A stretch of 64,000 nucleotides of DNA from Nonomuraea indica (GCF_002850745.1 NZ_KZ559468.1:539119-603118); one strand, 5' to 3'. Positions 41,477 through 50,138 are shown, numbered from the stretch's first letter. Notes: a model not told the origin generated them from the sequence alone. Program-made: numbers and translations.

Positions 41477-43663
41477 GTGACGCAGATCGTTGAGGCCGAC
41501 CGGCGGCTGGCCATCGAGGAGGCCGCCGCCCGGGTGATCGCAGACCCGGCCAACTCCCGGGTCGCCGCCCGGCTGCTGGCCGAGGAGATCGCCGACGAGG
41601 CGGCCGGGCACGGCGTCCGGACCTTCTCCGAGTCGGTCGCGGCGACCCACGCGGCCGGGCTGGTCCAGGACTCCCTCGCGGCGTTCGTCGCGGCCCACGC
41701 CGCCGAGCTGGACGCCCTCGCCCGCGACGAGGCCGACGACCGGTTCGAGTACTTCGGCCTGCGCACCGTCTACGACCGCTACCTGCTGCGCCACCCCGAG
41801 ACGCGGGCGGTCCTGGAGCGCCCGCAGCACTTCCTCCTCCGGGTGGCCTGCGGCCTGTCGTCGTCGGTGGCCGAGGCGGCCGAGCTGTACGGGCTGATGT
41901 CCACGCTGGCCTACCTGCCCAGCTCGCCGACGCTGTTCAACTCGGGCGCCCGCCGTCCGCAGCTGTCGTCGTGCTTCCTGCTCGACTCGCCGCGCGACGA
42001 GCTGGAGGCGATCTACGACAGGTACGGCCAGGTCGCCCGGCTGTCGAAGTACGCCGGAGGCATCGGCATCTCCTGGACCCGGGTCCGCTCGCGCGGCTCG
42101 CTCATCCGCGGCACCAACGGGCACTCCAACGGCATCGTCCCGTGGCTGCGCACCCTGGACGCCTCGGTCGCGGCGGTCAACCAGGGCGGGCGGCGCAAGG
42201 GGGCGGCCTGCGTCTACCTGGAGACCTGGCACGCCGACGTCGAGGAGTTCCTGGAGCTGCGTGACAACACGGGCGAGGACGCCCGCCGTACGCACAACCT
42301 GAACCTCGCCAACTGGGTGCCGGACGAGTTCATGCGCCGGGTGGAGGCGGACGAGCCGTGGTCGCTGTTCGACCCGAAGGACGTCCCCGACCTCACCGAC
42401 CTGTACGGCGACGCCTTCGACCGCGCCTACCGCGCCTACGAGGAGCAGGGCCGTTACGTCCGCCGGATCCCGGCCCGCACCCTGTACGGCCGGATGATGC
42501 GCACGCTCGCGCAGACCGGCAACGGCTGGATGACCTTCAAGGACGCGGCCAACCGGACCTCCAACCAGACGGCCCGCCCCGAGAACGTCATCCACCTGTC
42601 CAACCTGTGCACCGAGATCCTGGAGGTGACCAGCGACGCCGAGACGGCGGTGTGCAATCTCGGCTCGGTGAACCTGGCGGCCCACCTGCGTGACGGCGCC
42701 GGGCTCGACTGGGACCGGCTGCGCGGCACCGTGCGGACCGCGGTGCGTTTCCTCGACCGGACCATCGACCTCGGCTTCTACCCGACGCCCGAGGCCGAGG
42801 CGGCCAACCGGCGGTGGCGGCCGATCGGGCTCGGCGTGATGGGGCTGGCCGACGTGTTCTTCGCGCTGCGCCTGCCGTTCGACTCTCCGCGGGCCCTGGA
42901 GCTGTCCACGCGGATCGCCGAGGAGATCGCGCTGGCCGCCTACGACACCTCCGCCGACCTGGCCGCCGAGCGCGGCAGGCACCCCTCCTACGACGACACC
43001 CGCGCGGCCGGCGGGGTGCTGCACCCCGACCACTACGCCGGGGCGGCGGGCTCGCCGCGCTGGGACGCGCTGCGCGCCAAGGTCGCCACGACCGGGCTGC
43101 GCAACTCCCTCATGATCGCCATCGCGCCGACGGCCACCATCGCCTCCATCGCCGGCTGCTACGAGTGCATCGAGCCGCAGGTGTCCAACGTCTTCAAGCG
43201 CGAGACCCTGTCCGGCGAGTTCCTGCAGGTCAACCGCTATCTGGTGGCCGACCTGCAGGCGCGCGGGCTGTGGACGCAGGCCATGCGCGACGCGATCAAG
43301 CGGGCCGACGGCTCCGTCCAGGACGTCCCGGGCATCCCGGACGACCTGAAGACGCTCTACCGCACCGCGTGGGAGCTGCCGCAGAAGGCGCTCATCGACC
43401 TGGCCGCGGCCCGCCAGCCGTACATCGACCAGTCGCAGTCGCTCAACCTCTTCATGGCCAGCCCCACCATCGGCAAGCTCTCCTCGATGTACGCCTACGC
43501 CTGGAAGAGCGGCCTGAAGACCACGTACTACCTGCGGTCCCGGCCCGCGACCCGGATCGCCCAGACGACCGTGGCGGCGGCCCCGGCGGCCCCGGAGGTC
43601 ACCGCGGCGGAGGCGGTCGCCTGCTCGCTGGAGAACCCCGAAGTCTGCGAAGCCTGCCAGTAA
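41477..43663 (+). CDS. nrdA: class Ia ribonucleotide reductase, large subunit
   Basis: A 728-residue NrdA that reduces ribonucleoside diphosphates to deoxy forms, together with NrdB. Active-site parts are visible: SSCFLLDS (first redox cysteine), SNLCTEILEVT (thiyl-radical Cys and Glu), AVCNLGSVNLA (second redox cysteine), APTATIASIAGCYECIEP, and the C-terminal CEACQ shuttle. It resembles the Streptomyces NrdA of the B12-riboswitch operon. The N-terminus shows no recognisable ATP-cone. GTG at 41477 is fixed by GAGGAG upstream, which the riboswitch hairpin can hide. Confidence 0.95.
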   Translation: MTQIVEADRRLAIEEAAARVIADPANSRVAARLLAEEIADEAAGHGVRTFSESVAATHAAGLVQDSLAAFVAAHAAELDALARDEADDRFEYFGLRTVYDRYLLRHPETRAVLERPQHFLLRVACGLSSSVAEAAELYGLMSTLAYLPSSPTLFNSGARRPQLSSCFLLDSPRDELEAIYDRYGQVARLSKYAGGIGISWTRVRSRGSLIRGTNGHSNGIVPWLRTLDASVAAVNQGGRRKGAACVYLETWHADVEEFLELRDNTGEDARRTHNLNLANWVPDEFMRRVEADEPWSLFDPKDVPDLTDLYGDAFDRAYRAYEEQGRYVRRIPARTLYGRMMRTLAQTGNGWMTFKDAANRTSNQTARPENVIHLSNLCTEILEVTSDAETAVCNLGSVNLAAHLRDGAGLDWDRLRGTVRTAVRFLDRTIDLGFYPTPEAEAANRRWRPIGLGVMGLADVFFALRLPFDSPRALELSTRIAEEIALAAYDTSADLAAERGRHPSYDDTRAAGGVLHPDHYAGAAGSPRWDALRAKVATTGLRNSLMIAIAPTATIASIAGCYECIEPQVSNVFKRETLSGEFLQVNRYLVADLQARGLWTQAMRDAIKRADGSVQDVPGIPDDLKTLYRTAWELPQKALIDLAAARQPYIDQSQSLNLFMASPTIGKLSSMYAYAWKSGLKTTYYLRSRPATRIAQTTVAAAPAAPEVTAAEAVACSLENPEVCEACQ

Positions 43664-43696
43664 CCGCCCCGACCACGTAAGGAGACCTCACCAGAC

Positions 43697-44692
43697 ATGC
43701 TGCTCGACCCTGGAATGGACCTGACCCTGCGGCCCATGCGCTACCCGGACTTCTACGAGCGCTACCGGGCCGCCATCCGCAACACCTGGACCGTCGAGGA
43801 GGTGGACCTGCACACCGATCTCGCCGACCTGGCCAGGATGACCCCGCAGGAACGCCACCTCATCAACCGGCTGGTCGCCTTCTTCGCCACCGGCGACTCG
43901 ATCGTCGCCAACAACCTGGTGCTCAACCTCTACCAGCACGTCAACGCCCCCGAGGCGCGCCTGTACCTGAGCAGGCAGCTCTTCGAGGAGGCCGTGCACG
44001 TGCAGTTCTACCTGACGCTGCTCGACACCTACCTGCCCGACCCGGACGAGCGGGTCAAGGCGTTCGCCGCGATCGAGCACATCCCGTCGATCCGGGACAA
44101 GGCCGAGTTCTGCTTCCGGTGGATCGACTCCATCAACGGGTTGCGGCGGCTGGAGACGGCCGACGAGCGCCGGCAGTTCCTGCTCAACCTGATCTGCTTC
44201 GCCGCCTGCATCGAGGGGCTGTTCTTCTACGGCGCCTTCGCCTACGTCTACTGGTTCCGCTCGCGGGGGCTGCTCGGCGGCCTGGCGACCGGGACGAACT
44301 GGGTGTTCCGCGACGAGTCCATGCACATGGAGTTCGCGTTCAGCGTGGTGGACACCGTACGGGCCGAGGAGCCGGAGCTGTTCGACGACAAGCTGGGCGA
44401 GCAGGTCACCGCGATGCTGGAGGAGGCCGTGGCGGCCGAACTGGCCTTCGCCCGCGACCTGTGCGGTGACGGCATGCCCGGCATGAGCGCGGAGCAGATG
44501 CGCGAGTACCTTGAGTACGTGGCCGACCAGCGCCTGGTCAGGCTCGGGCTGCCGGTGCGCTACGGCACGGCCAACCCGTTCGCGTTCATGGAGCTGCAGG
44601 ACGTGCAGGAGCTGGCGAACTTCTTCGAGCGGCGGGTGTCGGCTTATCAGGTTGCGGTTGAGGGCAATGTGACGTTCGATGAGACGTTTTAG
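43697..44692 (+). CDS. nrdB: class Ia ribonucleotide reductase, radical-generating small subunit
   Basis: A 331-residue ferritin-fold NrdB that makes the radical for NrdA. Diiron ligands D67 (ATGDSIVANN), E98 and H101 (FEEAVHVQFY) are in place, with D67-E98 and E98-H101 at the same spacing as in E. coli. Y105, four residues after H101, is the radical tyrosine, so this is a tyrosyl-radical enzyme and not the Phe-bearing type. It follows nrdA by 33 bp with GTAAGGAGA as ribosome binding site and shares the riboswitch leader. Confidence 0.95.
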   Translation: MLLDPGMDLTLRPMRYPDFYERYRAAIRNTWTVEEVDLHTDLADLARMTPQERHLINRLVAFFATGDSIVANNLVLNLYQHVNAPEARLYLSRQLFEEAVHVQFYLTLLDTYLPDPDERVKAFAAIEHIPSIRDKAEFCFRWIDSINGLRRLETADERRQFLLNLICFAACIEGLFFYGAFAYVYWFRSRGLLGGLATGTNWVFRDESMHMEFAFSVVDTVRAEEPELFDDKLGEQVTAMLEEAVAAELAFARDLCGDGMPGMSAEQMREYLEYVADQRLVRLGLPVRYGTANPFAFMELQDVQELANFFERRVSAYQVAVEGNVTFDETF

Positions 44693-44725
44693 GCTTACTT
44701 GATAGGACATTTGGGGGCATCACTC

Positions 44726-45844
44726 GTGCAGACGCCAGCCAGCTGGCTCGTTCTCGCCATCGCGGTGGCCGGGGCCGTCCTCTGCGTGGAGATCTTCCGA
44801 AGACTGCTGTCCAGGGCCGGCCGCAAGTGGGCGCTCGCCCGGCACCTGGTCGAGCACTGCACCTGGGCCGGGTTCACGGTGGCGGCCGTGGTCGCCTTCA
44901 ACCTCGTGTTCGGGCCGGGGATGTTCGGCCAGAGCCCGGGGGAGCTGGCCACCGGCCGGACGGTGGAGCGGGCGCTCGGGCTGGTCACCATCGGCGCGGT
45001 GACCTGGCTGATCGTCCAGGCCACGTACGCGCTGACGGACGTGGTGCTCGACCGGCTGGTGAAGGTCGAGGGGGAGCGCAACCGGCGGGCCCGGCGGATC
45101 ATGACCCAGATCGGGCTGGTCCGCCGGATCGCCGCCGCGGTCATCATCGTGATCGCGGTGGGCGCGATGCTCTTCTCCTTCCCCCAGGTGCGGGCGCTGG
45201 GCGCCGGTCTGCTCGCCTCCGCCGGCATCGCCGGCGCGATCGTCGGCATCGCCGCCCAGCCGACGATCGGCAACGCCCTGGCGGGTCTGCAGCTCGCCTT
45301 CAGCGACGCGCTGCGGCTGGACGACGTGGTCGTGGTGGACAACGAGTGGGGCAGGATCGAGGAGCTGACGCTGACCTACGTGGTGGTGCGTCTGTGGGAC
45401 GAGCGCCGCCTCGTCCTGCCCGTCTCCTACTTCACCCAGAACCCGTTCGAGAACTGGACCCGGCACGGCAGCCGGGTCATCGCCGTCGTGTTCCTGCGGG
45501 TCGACTGGACGGTGCCGGTCGCCAAGCTGCGCGACGAGCTCTACGCCTTCATCCAGGGCAACCCGCTGTGGGACCAGAAGGACTGGACCCTCCAGGTGAC
45601 CGACGTGCTGCCGAACGGGCTGGTCGAGCTGCGTGCCCTGATGAGCGCCGCCGACTCCCCGTCCGCCTGGGACCTCAAGTGCGACGTCCGCGAGCACCTG
45701 GTCACCTACATCAGGGAGAACTTCCCCGACGCGCTGCCACGCTTCCGCGTCGAGACCCCGGAGACCCGGGTGGGGGTGCCGTGGACGGCCGACCTCGGCG
45801 CCGACCCCGGCCCCAGTCCCGGCGCCGGTCCGCAACGGGCCTGA
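44726..45844 (+). CDS. MscS-family mechanosensitive channel
   Basis: About 372 residues. Four N-terminal membrane segments are followed by the MscS core: the pore helix GLLASAGIAGAIVGIAAQPTIGNALAGLQLAFSDALRLDD, then the beta domain VVVVDNEWGRIEELTLTYVVVRLWDERRLVLPVSYFTQNPFENWTR. It should release solutes under hypo-osmotic shock. GTG at 44726 follows GGGGG; a TTG at 44699 would add nine residues. It lies 33 bp after nrdB in the position that nrdS holds in Streptomyces, so it may be read from the same B12-controlled transcript. Confidence 0.88.
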   Translation: MQTPASWLVLAIAVAGAVLCVEIFRRLLSRAGRKWALARHLVEHCTWAGFTVAAVVAFNLVFGPGMFGQSPGELATGRTVERALGLVTIGAVTWLIVQATYALTDVVLDRLVKVEGERNRRARRIMTQIGLVRRIAAAVIIVIAVGAMLFSFPQVRALGAGLLASAGIAGAIVGIAAQPTIGNALAGLQLAFSDALRLDDVVVVDNEWGRIEELTLTYVVVRLWDERRLVLPVSYFTQNPFENWTRHGSRVIAVVFLRVDWTVPVAKLRDELYAFIQGNPLWDQKDWTLQVTDVLPNGLVELRALMSAADSPSAWDLKCDVREHLVTYIRENFPDALPRFRVETPETRVGVPWTADLGADPGPSPGAGPQRA

Positions 45845-45848
45845 CGCC

Positions 45849-46733
45849 TCATCGGCGGGTCGCCAGCAGCACCCCCACGCCGCCGACCGCCAGCCCCGCC
45901 ACCGCGAGCGGGTGCAGCGACTGGCCGGCGAGCAGCCAGGCCAGCACGGCCGTCACCGCCGGCGTGAGGAAGAACAGCGTGCTCACCCGGCTCGCCGGAG
46001 CGTCCCGCAACATGGTGTTGAGCAGGAGGAACGCCCCGATCGAGTTCACCAGCACCAGCCAGCCCACCGCCCCGGCGAACGCCGCCGGGTCCGTCACCCG
46101 CGGCGTCTCCAGCAGCACCGTGGCCAGCCCCACGAGCGGCGCGCTGACCAGGAACTGCACGGCGGTGCCCGCGAGCACGTCCATGTCGGCGGCGAAGCGC
46201 TTCTGGTAGACGGTGCCGAGGCTGAGCGCCAGCAGTCCCACCACGGCGAGCGTCACCCCGGCCGCGGAGAAGGCGAGGCGGTCGGCCACGGCCAGCCCGA
46301 CACCGGCCGCGCCCAGGGCGAAACCGAGCCACTGGCGCGGGCTCAGCCGCTCGCCGAGCACCCGCCCGGCCACCAGGGCGATGACCACCGGATTGAGCCC
46401 CTGCACCAGCGCCAGGACCGCCGCGGGCACGCGCATGCCCAGCGCCGTGTAGAACGCGGCGAACTGCACCGCCTGCACCAGCACGCCCGCCACCGCCACG
46501 TGCGCGAGCCCCCGTCCCCGCGGCCAGGGCGCCCGCACCGCCAGCGCGATGCCGGTGAGCAGCACTCCGGCGAGGGCGAACCGGGCGAACGTCAGCAGCA
46601 GCGGCGGCGCGGCCCCGATCCCGATCAGCCCGGCCACGAAGGCGCTGCTCCACATCACCACGAACAGGGCCGGCAGCGGCGCCGGCACCCTCGTCCGCTC
46701 CCGGCTCCGGGGTGTCCGGACCTGAACCGCCAT
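45849..46733 (-). CDS. EamA/DMT-family metabolite exporter
   Basis: A 294-residue transporter with ten membrane segments in two EamA repeats (ALFVVMWSSAFVAGLIGIGAAPPLLLTFARFALAGVL and AAGVTLAVVGLLALSLGTVYQKRF). The family exports amino acids or drug-like metabolites. ATG at 46733 is chosen because GTGGAGG lies just upstream. It is divergent from a CGNR regulator with an 88-bp gap that contains two matching inverted repeats. The second overlaps a perfect TTGACA on the minus strand (46794-46799). The arrangement points to control of this exporter by the CGNR protein. Confidence 0.88.
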   Translation of the reverse strand: MAVQVRTPRSRERTRVPAPLPALFVVMWSSAFVAGLIGIGAAPPLLLTFARFALAGVLLTGIALAVRAPWPRGRGLAHVAVAGVLVQAVQFAAFYTALGMRVPAAVLALVQGLNPVVIALVAGRVLGERLSPRQWLGFALGAAGVGLAVADRLAFSAAGVTLAVVGLLALSLGTVYQKRFAADMDVLAGTAVQFLVSAPLVGLATVLLETPRVTDPAAFAGAVGWLVLVNSIGAFLLLNTMLRDAPASRVSTLFFLTPAVTAVLAWLLAGQSLHPLAVAGLAVGGVGVLLATRR

Positions 46734-46746
46734 GCCAGCCTCCACA

Positions 46747-46765
46747 TAACCACTTGAATCGGTTA
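46747..46765. promoter_or_regulatory. candidate operator 1 for the EamA/CGNR divergent pair
   Basis: TAACC-ACTTGAATC-GGTTA: 5-bp inverted arms with a 9-bp centre. It is the partner of the site 42 bp away and lies between the start of the exporter gene and its TTGACA. Confidence 0.6.
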
Positions 46766-46788
46766 CTTCACTGTTCCGTGACGCTGGA

Positions 46789-46807
46789 TAACCTGTCAAG
46801 CCGGTTA
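46789..46807. promoter_or_regulatory. candidate operator 2 for the EamA/CGNR divergent pair
   Basis: TAACC-TGTCAAGCC-GGTTA: the same arms and same 9-bp centre as operator 1. It overlaps the TTGACA of the exporter promoter and abuts the TATGCT box of the regulator gene. Confidence 0.6.
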
Positions 46808-46809
46808 GG

Positions 46810-46815
46810 TATGCT
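46810..46815 (+). promoter_or_regulatory. -10 box of the CGNR regulator gene, leaderless type
   Basis: TATGCT, 6 nt, then the GTG at 46822. It lies two bases after operator 2. Confidence 0.6.
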
Positions 46816-46821
46816 GGGGGC

Positions 46822-47535
46822 GTGTTCGCCTTCGTCAGCGGCAACCTCGCCCTCGACCTGGCCGGCACGGTCCAGCAGCGCCGGACCGACCGGCGCGACC
46901 TGCTGCTCGAGCCCGCCGACCTGGCCCGCTGGCTGGTCGAGGCGGGCGTCCTCGACCAGCCGTGCGCGGTCACCCCGGCGGGGCTGACGGCGGCCAAGGA
47001 GCTCCGGGAGGCCGTCTACCGGCTCGCGCTCACCGCCACCACACCCCAGCCCACCGCGCCCGAGCCCACCGCGCCCGAGCCTGTCGTGTCGCAGCTTGTC
47101 GCGCCCGAGCCCACCGCGCCCCAGCCTGTCGTGTCGCGGCTCGCCGCGCCCCAACCGGAGCCGCCGGAGGCTCAGCGACAGGAGCCGGTGGTCGCGCCGC
47201 CGCCCGGAGAGCCGCCCGGGCCGGGGGCGCGGGCCGGTGACCGCGAGGTGGTCAACCGCTTCGCCGCCGTCCCGCCCACGCGGGTGCGGCTCGACGAGGC
47301 CGGCCGGGCCGAGCGGGCGGGCGACCTGGCGGCGGCCCTGTCCACGGTCGCCCGGCAGGCGGTGGAGCTGCTCGGCGGGCCGCAGGCCGTACGGATCAAG
47401 GAGTGCGGTGCCGGCACCTGCACCCGCCTGTACGTCGACACCTCGCGCGGCCGAGCCCGGCGCTGGTGCGACATGCAGGAGTGCGGCAACCGCGCCAAGG
47501 CGGCGGGGTTCCGCGCCCGCCACCGCGCGCTTTAA
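46822..47535 (+). CDS. CGNR zinc-finger regulator with N-terminal ABATE domain
   Basis: A 237-residue probable transcription factor. The N-terminal ABATE-type part (FAFVSGNLALDLAGTVQQRRTDRRDLLLEPADLARWLVEAG) may bind a ligand. The C-terminal zinc finger is IKECGAGTCTRLYVDTSRGRARRWCDMQECGNRAKAAGFRARHR, with four cysteines and the CGNR signature. Between them is a Pro-rich insert with two copies of a 15-residue unit (APEPTAPEPVVSQLV). It is divergent from the EamA exporter, starts leaderless, and probably binds the twin operators in the shared gap. Confidence 0.9.
   Translation: MFAFVSGNLALDLAGTVQQRRTDRRDLLLEPADLARWLVEAGVLDQPCAVTPAGLTAAKELREAVYRLALTATTPQPTAPEPTAPEPVVSQLVAPEPTAPQPVVSRLAAPQPEPPEAQRQEPVVAPPPGEPPGPGARAGDREVVNRFAAVPPTRVRLDEAGRAERAGDLAAALSTVARQAVELLGGPQAVRIKECGAGTCTRLYVDTSRGRARRWCDMQECGNRAKAAGFRARHRAL
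47056..47145 (+). repeat. 45-bp in-frame tandem repeat in the CGNR regulator
   Basis: Two full copies (47056-47100 and 47101-47145) plus a partial third. Each encodes APEPTAP(E/Q)PVVS(Q/R)L(V/A). Confidence 0.85.
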
Positions 47536-47602
47536 TCACTGGCCCCGGTGCTGATCACCCGGCTACCGTGGAAGACGTCCAGCACGACCAGGAAGGCCCC
47601 AC

Positions 47603-47665
47603 GTGACCACCCCCTTCTCCCGCGGACCGCGCGCCACGCGGCTCACGGCGGGTGAGGCTGCCTGA
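47603..47665 (+). CDS. possible 20-residue leader peptide
   Basis: A GTG with AGGAAGG 7 nt upstream starts MTTPFSRGPRATRLTAGEAA and stops at 47665, just ahead of a hairpin pair and a terminator. TACCGT at 47563-47568 could be its -10 box. It may be a leader peptide of an attenuator or simply a spurious frame. There is no strong run of one amino acid. The spacing of signals makes it worth listing. Confidence 0.35.
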   Translation: MTTPFSRGPRATRLTAGEAA

Positions 47666-47689
47666 CAGTCCCGACCATCGGACTCCAGG

Positions 47690-47722
47690 AGCCGCCCGGG
47701 GATGTTCCCGAGGCGGCTTTCT
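47690..47722 (+). terminator. intrinsic terminator after the leader ORF
   Basis: AGCCGCCCGGG (47690-47700), a 6-nt loop and CCCGAGGCGGCT (47707-47718) pair with one bulged A and run into TTTCTC. An upstream small hairpin AGTCCCGA/TCGGACT lies at about 47668-47685. Confidence 0.75.
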
Positions 47723-47743
47723 CGTCGCCGTGCCACACGACGA

Positions 47744-47768
47744 CGGCCCTGACAGGGGATCAGGGCCG
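47744..47768. other. 9-bp perfect inverted repeat between terminator and lipid kinase gene
   Basis: CGGCCCTGA (47744-47752) and TCAGGGCCG (47760-47768) around a 7-nt loop. It could be a second hairpin of the leader region or an operator. No T tract. The rest of 47536-47990 holds no gene that I can support apart from the possible leader ORF. Confidence 0.5.
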
Positions 47769-47990
47769 CGGGCCACGGTCTGGCCGGCGGGAATGGCGCC
47801 CCCCGGCCGGACACAGCCCTCGCCCCGGGCGGCGCCCACGCCAGCCCGTCCCGGGGCCCACCCGCTCGCGGAGTGCCAGGACATCGCCGCGCGAGCGCCT
47901 GTGACCCGGTGCCTGGAGCGCCTGCGATCGAAAGAGGGATCACCCGCGCCGATCGGGGTATACGGCGGCCAGCGGACGAAGGAGGGTCCT

Positions 47991-48878
47991 GTGCGCCGAC
48001 TGGTGGCCATCGTGAACTCTGCGGCCGGGAGCGCGGACGACGAGGCGTTGTCACGGGTGCTCGCCGAGCTGGCCGAGCACGCCGACACGGTCAAGACCCG
48101 GCTCGACGACCCGGCCGAGCTCGACGGCCTGCTGGCCGAGCACCCCGGCCGTGACCCGGTGGTGCTCGGCGGCGACGGTTCCCTGCACTGCCTGGTGGCG
48201 GCGCTCGCCGGGCGTGGCGAGCTGGGGTCCCGCACGGTCGGACTGGTCCCGCTGGGCACCGGCAACGACCTCGCCCGTGCCCTGGGCGTGCCGCTCGACC
48301 CGGTGGAGGCGGCCCGGGTGGCGGCGACGGGCGAGCCGCGCTCCCTCGACCTGCTGCGCGACGAGGACGGCGGGATCGTGGTCAACGCGGCCCACGCCGG
48401 GGTGGGGGTCGAGGCGGCCCGGACGGCCCAGCCGCTCAAGCCGTTCCTGCGCCGCTTCGCCTACGCGGCCGGGAGTGTGATCGCCGGCGTGCGCACCAGG
48501 GGCGTCCCCCTGCGGGTGGAGGTGGACGGCGCGGTGGTCGCGGACGGCCGGCGGCGGGTGCTGATGGCGGGCGTCGGCAACGGCCGCACCATCGGCGGCG
48601 GCACGCCGATCACACCCGACGCCAGCCCCGCCGACCGGCTCGCCGACGTGGTCGTGTCCTTCGCCACCGGCCCGCTGCGCCGCCTGCTGTACGGCGTGCA
48701 GCTGCGGCTCGGCCGGCACACGGCCCGCACGGACGTGGTGACCGTCCGCGGCTCGCGGGTCCGCGTCTCCGGGCCGCCGGTGTGGGTCAACACCGACGGC
48801 GAGCTCAGCGGCCCCTACACCTCCCGCACCTGGACCGTCGCACCGCACGCCTGGCGGATGACCCTGCCGCCCGGGTGA
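47991..48878 (+). CDS. diacylglycerol/lipid kinase family protein
   Basis: A 295-residue DAGK_cat protein of the YegS/DgkB type, which phosphorylates diacylglycerol or a related lipid using ATP. The nucleotide loop is LGGDGSLHCLVAAL and the second motif is LVPLGTGNDLARALGVPLDP. GVGNGRTIGGGTPITPDASPADRLADV is the later conserved block. GTG at 47991 is fixed by GAAGGAGGG upstream. It converges on glgC, with only 12 bp between the stops, inside a shared palindrome. Confidence 0.9.
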   Translation: MRRLVAIVNSAAGSADDEALSRVLAELAEHADTVKTRLDDPAELDGLLAEHPGRDPVVLGGDGSLHCLVAALAGRGELGSRTVGLVPLGTGNDLARALGVPLDPVEAARVAATGEPRSLDLLRDEDGGIVVNAAHAGVGVEAARTAQPLKPFLRRFAYAAGSVIAGVRTRGVPLRVEVDGAVVADGRRRVLMAGVGNGRTIGGGTPITPDASPADRLADVVVSFATGPLRRLLYGVQLRLGRHTARTDVVTVRGSRVRVSGPPVWVNTDGELSGPYTSRTWTVAPHAWRMTLPPG

Positions 48879-48895
48879 CTGCCGCGGCGGTCACC
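48874..48895. terminator. shared palindrome carrying both stop codons of convergent genes
   Basis: GGTGACTGCC / GGCGGTCACC, 10-bp arms with one mismatch. The plus-strand TGA (48876-48878) is in the left arm and the minus-strand glgC TGA (48891-48893) in the right arm. Likely a two-way 3'-end hairpin. Confidence 0.5.
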
Positions 48896-50126
48896 GCTCG
48901 ACGATCTCGTTCTTGCCGATGACGACCACGCCGCCGCGGGTGAGCGCGAAACGGGTGCGGTCGTGGTCGAGGTCGAAGCCGATCCGCGCCCCGTCGGGGA
49001 TCACGACGTTCTTGTCGATGATCGCCTTGCGCACGATCGCGCCCCTGCCGATCTTGACGTTCTCCATCAGCACCGAGTCCTCCACCAGCGAGTGCGAGTG
49101 GAGCACCACCTTCGGCGAGAGCACCGACCGGATGGCGGTGCCGCCCGAGACGATCACGCCGGGGGAGACCAGCGAGTCGATCGCCCGGCCCACCCGGTCG
49201 CCGTCGTTGTGCACGAACTTGGCCGGCGGCAGCGGGTCGTGGCCGGTGTGGATGGGCCACTTGTCGTTGTAGAGGTTGAAGACGGGGTGCGCCGAGATGA
49301 GGTCCATGTGGGCCTCGTAGTAGGCGTCGAGGGTCCCCACGTCGCGCCAGTAGCCGCGGTCGCGCTCGGTGGAGCCCGGCACGACGTTGTCGGCGAAGTC
49401 GTAGACGTCGGCGCTGCCCGACTTGACCAGCATGGGGATGATGTTGCCGCCGAGGTCGTGCTTGCTCGTCGGGTCGAGGGCGTCCTCGCGCAGGGCGTCG
49501 ATCATCGCCTGCGTCCTGAACACGTAGTTGCCCATCGAGGCGTAGATCTCGTCGGGGGAGTCGGCGAGGCCGACGGCGTCCTTCGGCTTCTCGCGGAAGG
49601 CCACGATGCGCCGCCCCTGCGGATCGGTCTCGATCACCCCGAACTGGTCGGCCAGCGACAGCGGCTGCCGGATCGCGGCGACCGTCACGTCGGCGCCCGA
49701 CTCCTCGTGCTGCTCGACCATCTGCCGGGGATCCATCCGGTAGATGTGGTCGGCGCCGAACACGATGACGTGCTCGGGCATCTCGTCGTAGATCAGGTTC
49801 AGGTTCTGGAACAACGCGTCGGCGGACCCGGAGAACCACCGGGGCCCGAGCCGCTGCTGCGCCGGCACCGGGGTCACGTAGTTGCCGAGCATGGCCGACA
49901 ACCGCCAGGTGCGCGACACATGCCGGTCAAGACTGTGGTTCTTGTACTGGGTCAGCACCACGATCTGCAGGTAGCCGCCGTTGGCAAGGTTGGACAGCAC
50001 GAAGTCGATGAGCCGATATATCCCGCCGAACGGCACGGCGGGCTTGGCCCTGTCAGCCGTCAGAGGCATGAGCCTCTTGCCCTCGCCACCTGCCAGCACG
50101 ACCGCAAGCACCCTCTGGGACCTCAT
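48891..50126 (-). CDS. glgC: glucose-1-phosphate adenylyltransferase (ADP-glucose pyrophosphorylase)
   Basis: A 411-residue GlgC that makes ADP-glucose for glycogen and related alpha-glucans. The nucleotidyltransferase start [30 protein letters not shown] is intact, followed by [22 protein letters not shown] and a C-terminal left-handed beta-helix ([37 protein letters not shown]). The length is normal. It is divergent from glgM, 149 bp between starts, and both genes have leaderless-type boxes, so the pair may be co-controlled. Confidence 0.96.
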   Translation of the reverse strand: MRSQRVLAVVLAGGEGKRLMPLTADRAKPAVPFGGIYRLIDFVLSNLANGGYLQIVVLTQYKNHSLDRHVSRTWRLSAMLGNYVTPVPAQQRLGPRWFSGSADALFQNLNLIYDEMPEHVIVFGADHIYRMDPRQMVEQHEESGADVTVAAIRQPLSLADQFGVIETDPQGRRIVAFREKPKDAVGLADSPDEIYASMGNYVFRTQAMIDALREDALDPTSKHDLGGNIIPMLVKSGSADVYDFADNVVPGSTERDRGYWRDVGTLDAYYEAHMDLISAHPVFNLYNDKWPIHTGHDPLPPAKFVHNDGDRVGRAIDSLVSPGVIVSGGTAIRSVLSPKVVLHSHSLVEDSVLMENVKIGRGAIVRKAIIDKNVVIPDGARIGFDLDHDRTRFALTRGGVVVIGKNEIVER

Positions 50127-50132
50127 GTCCAG

Positions 50133-50138
50133 ACGCTA
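50133..50138 (-). promoter_or_regulatory. -10 box of glgC, leaderless type
   Basis: TAGCGT on the minus strand, 6 nt, then the ATG at 50126. No ribosome binding site. Confidence 0.6.
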
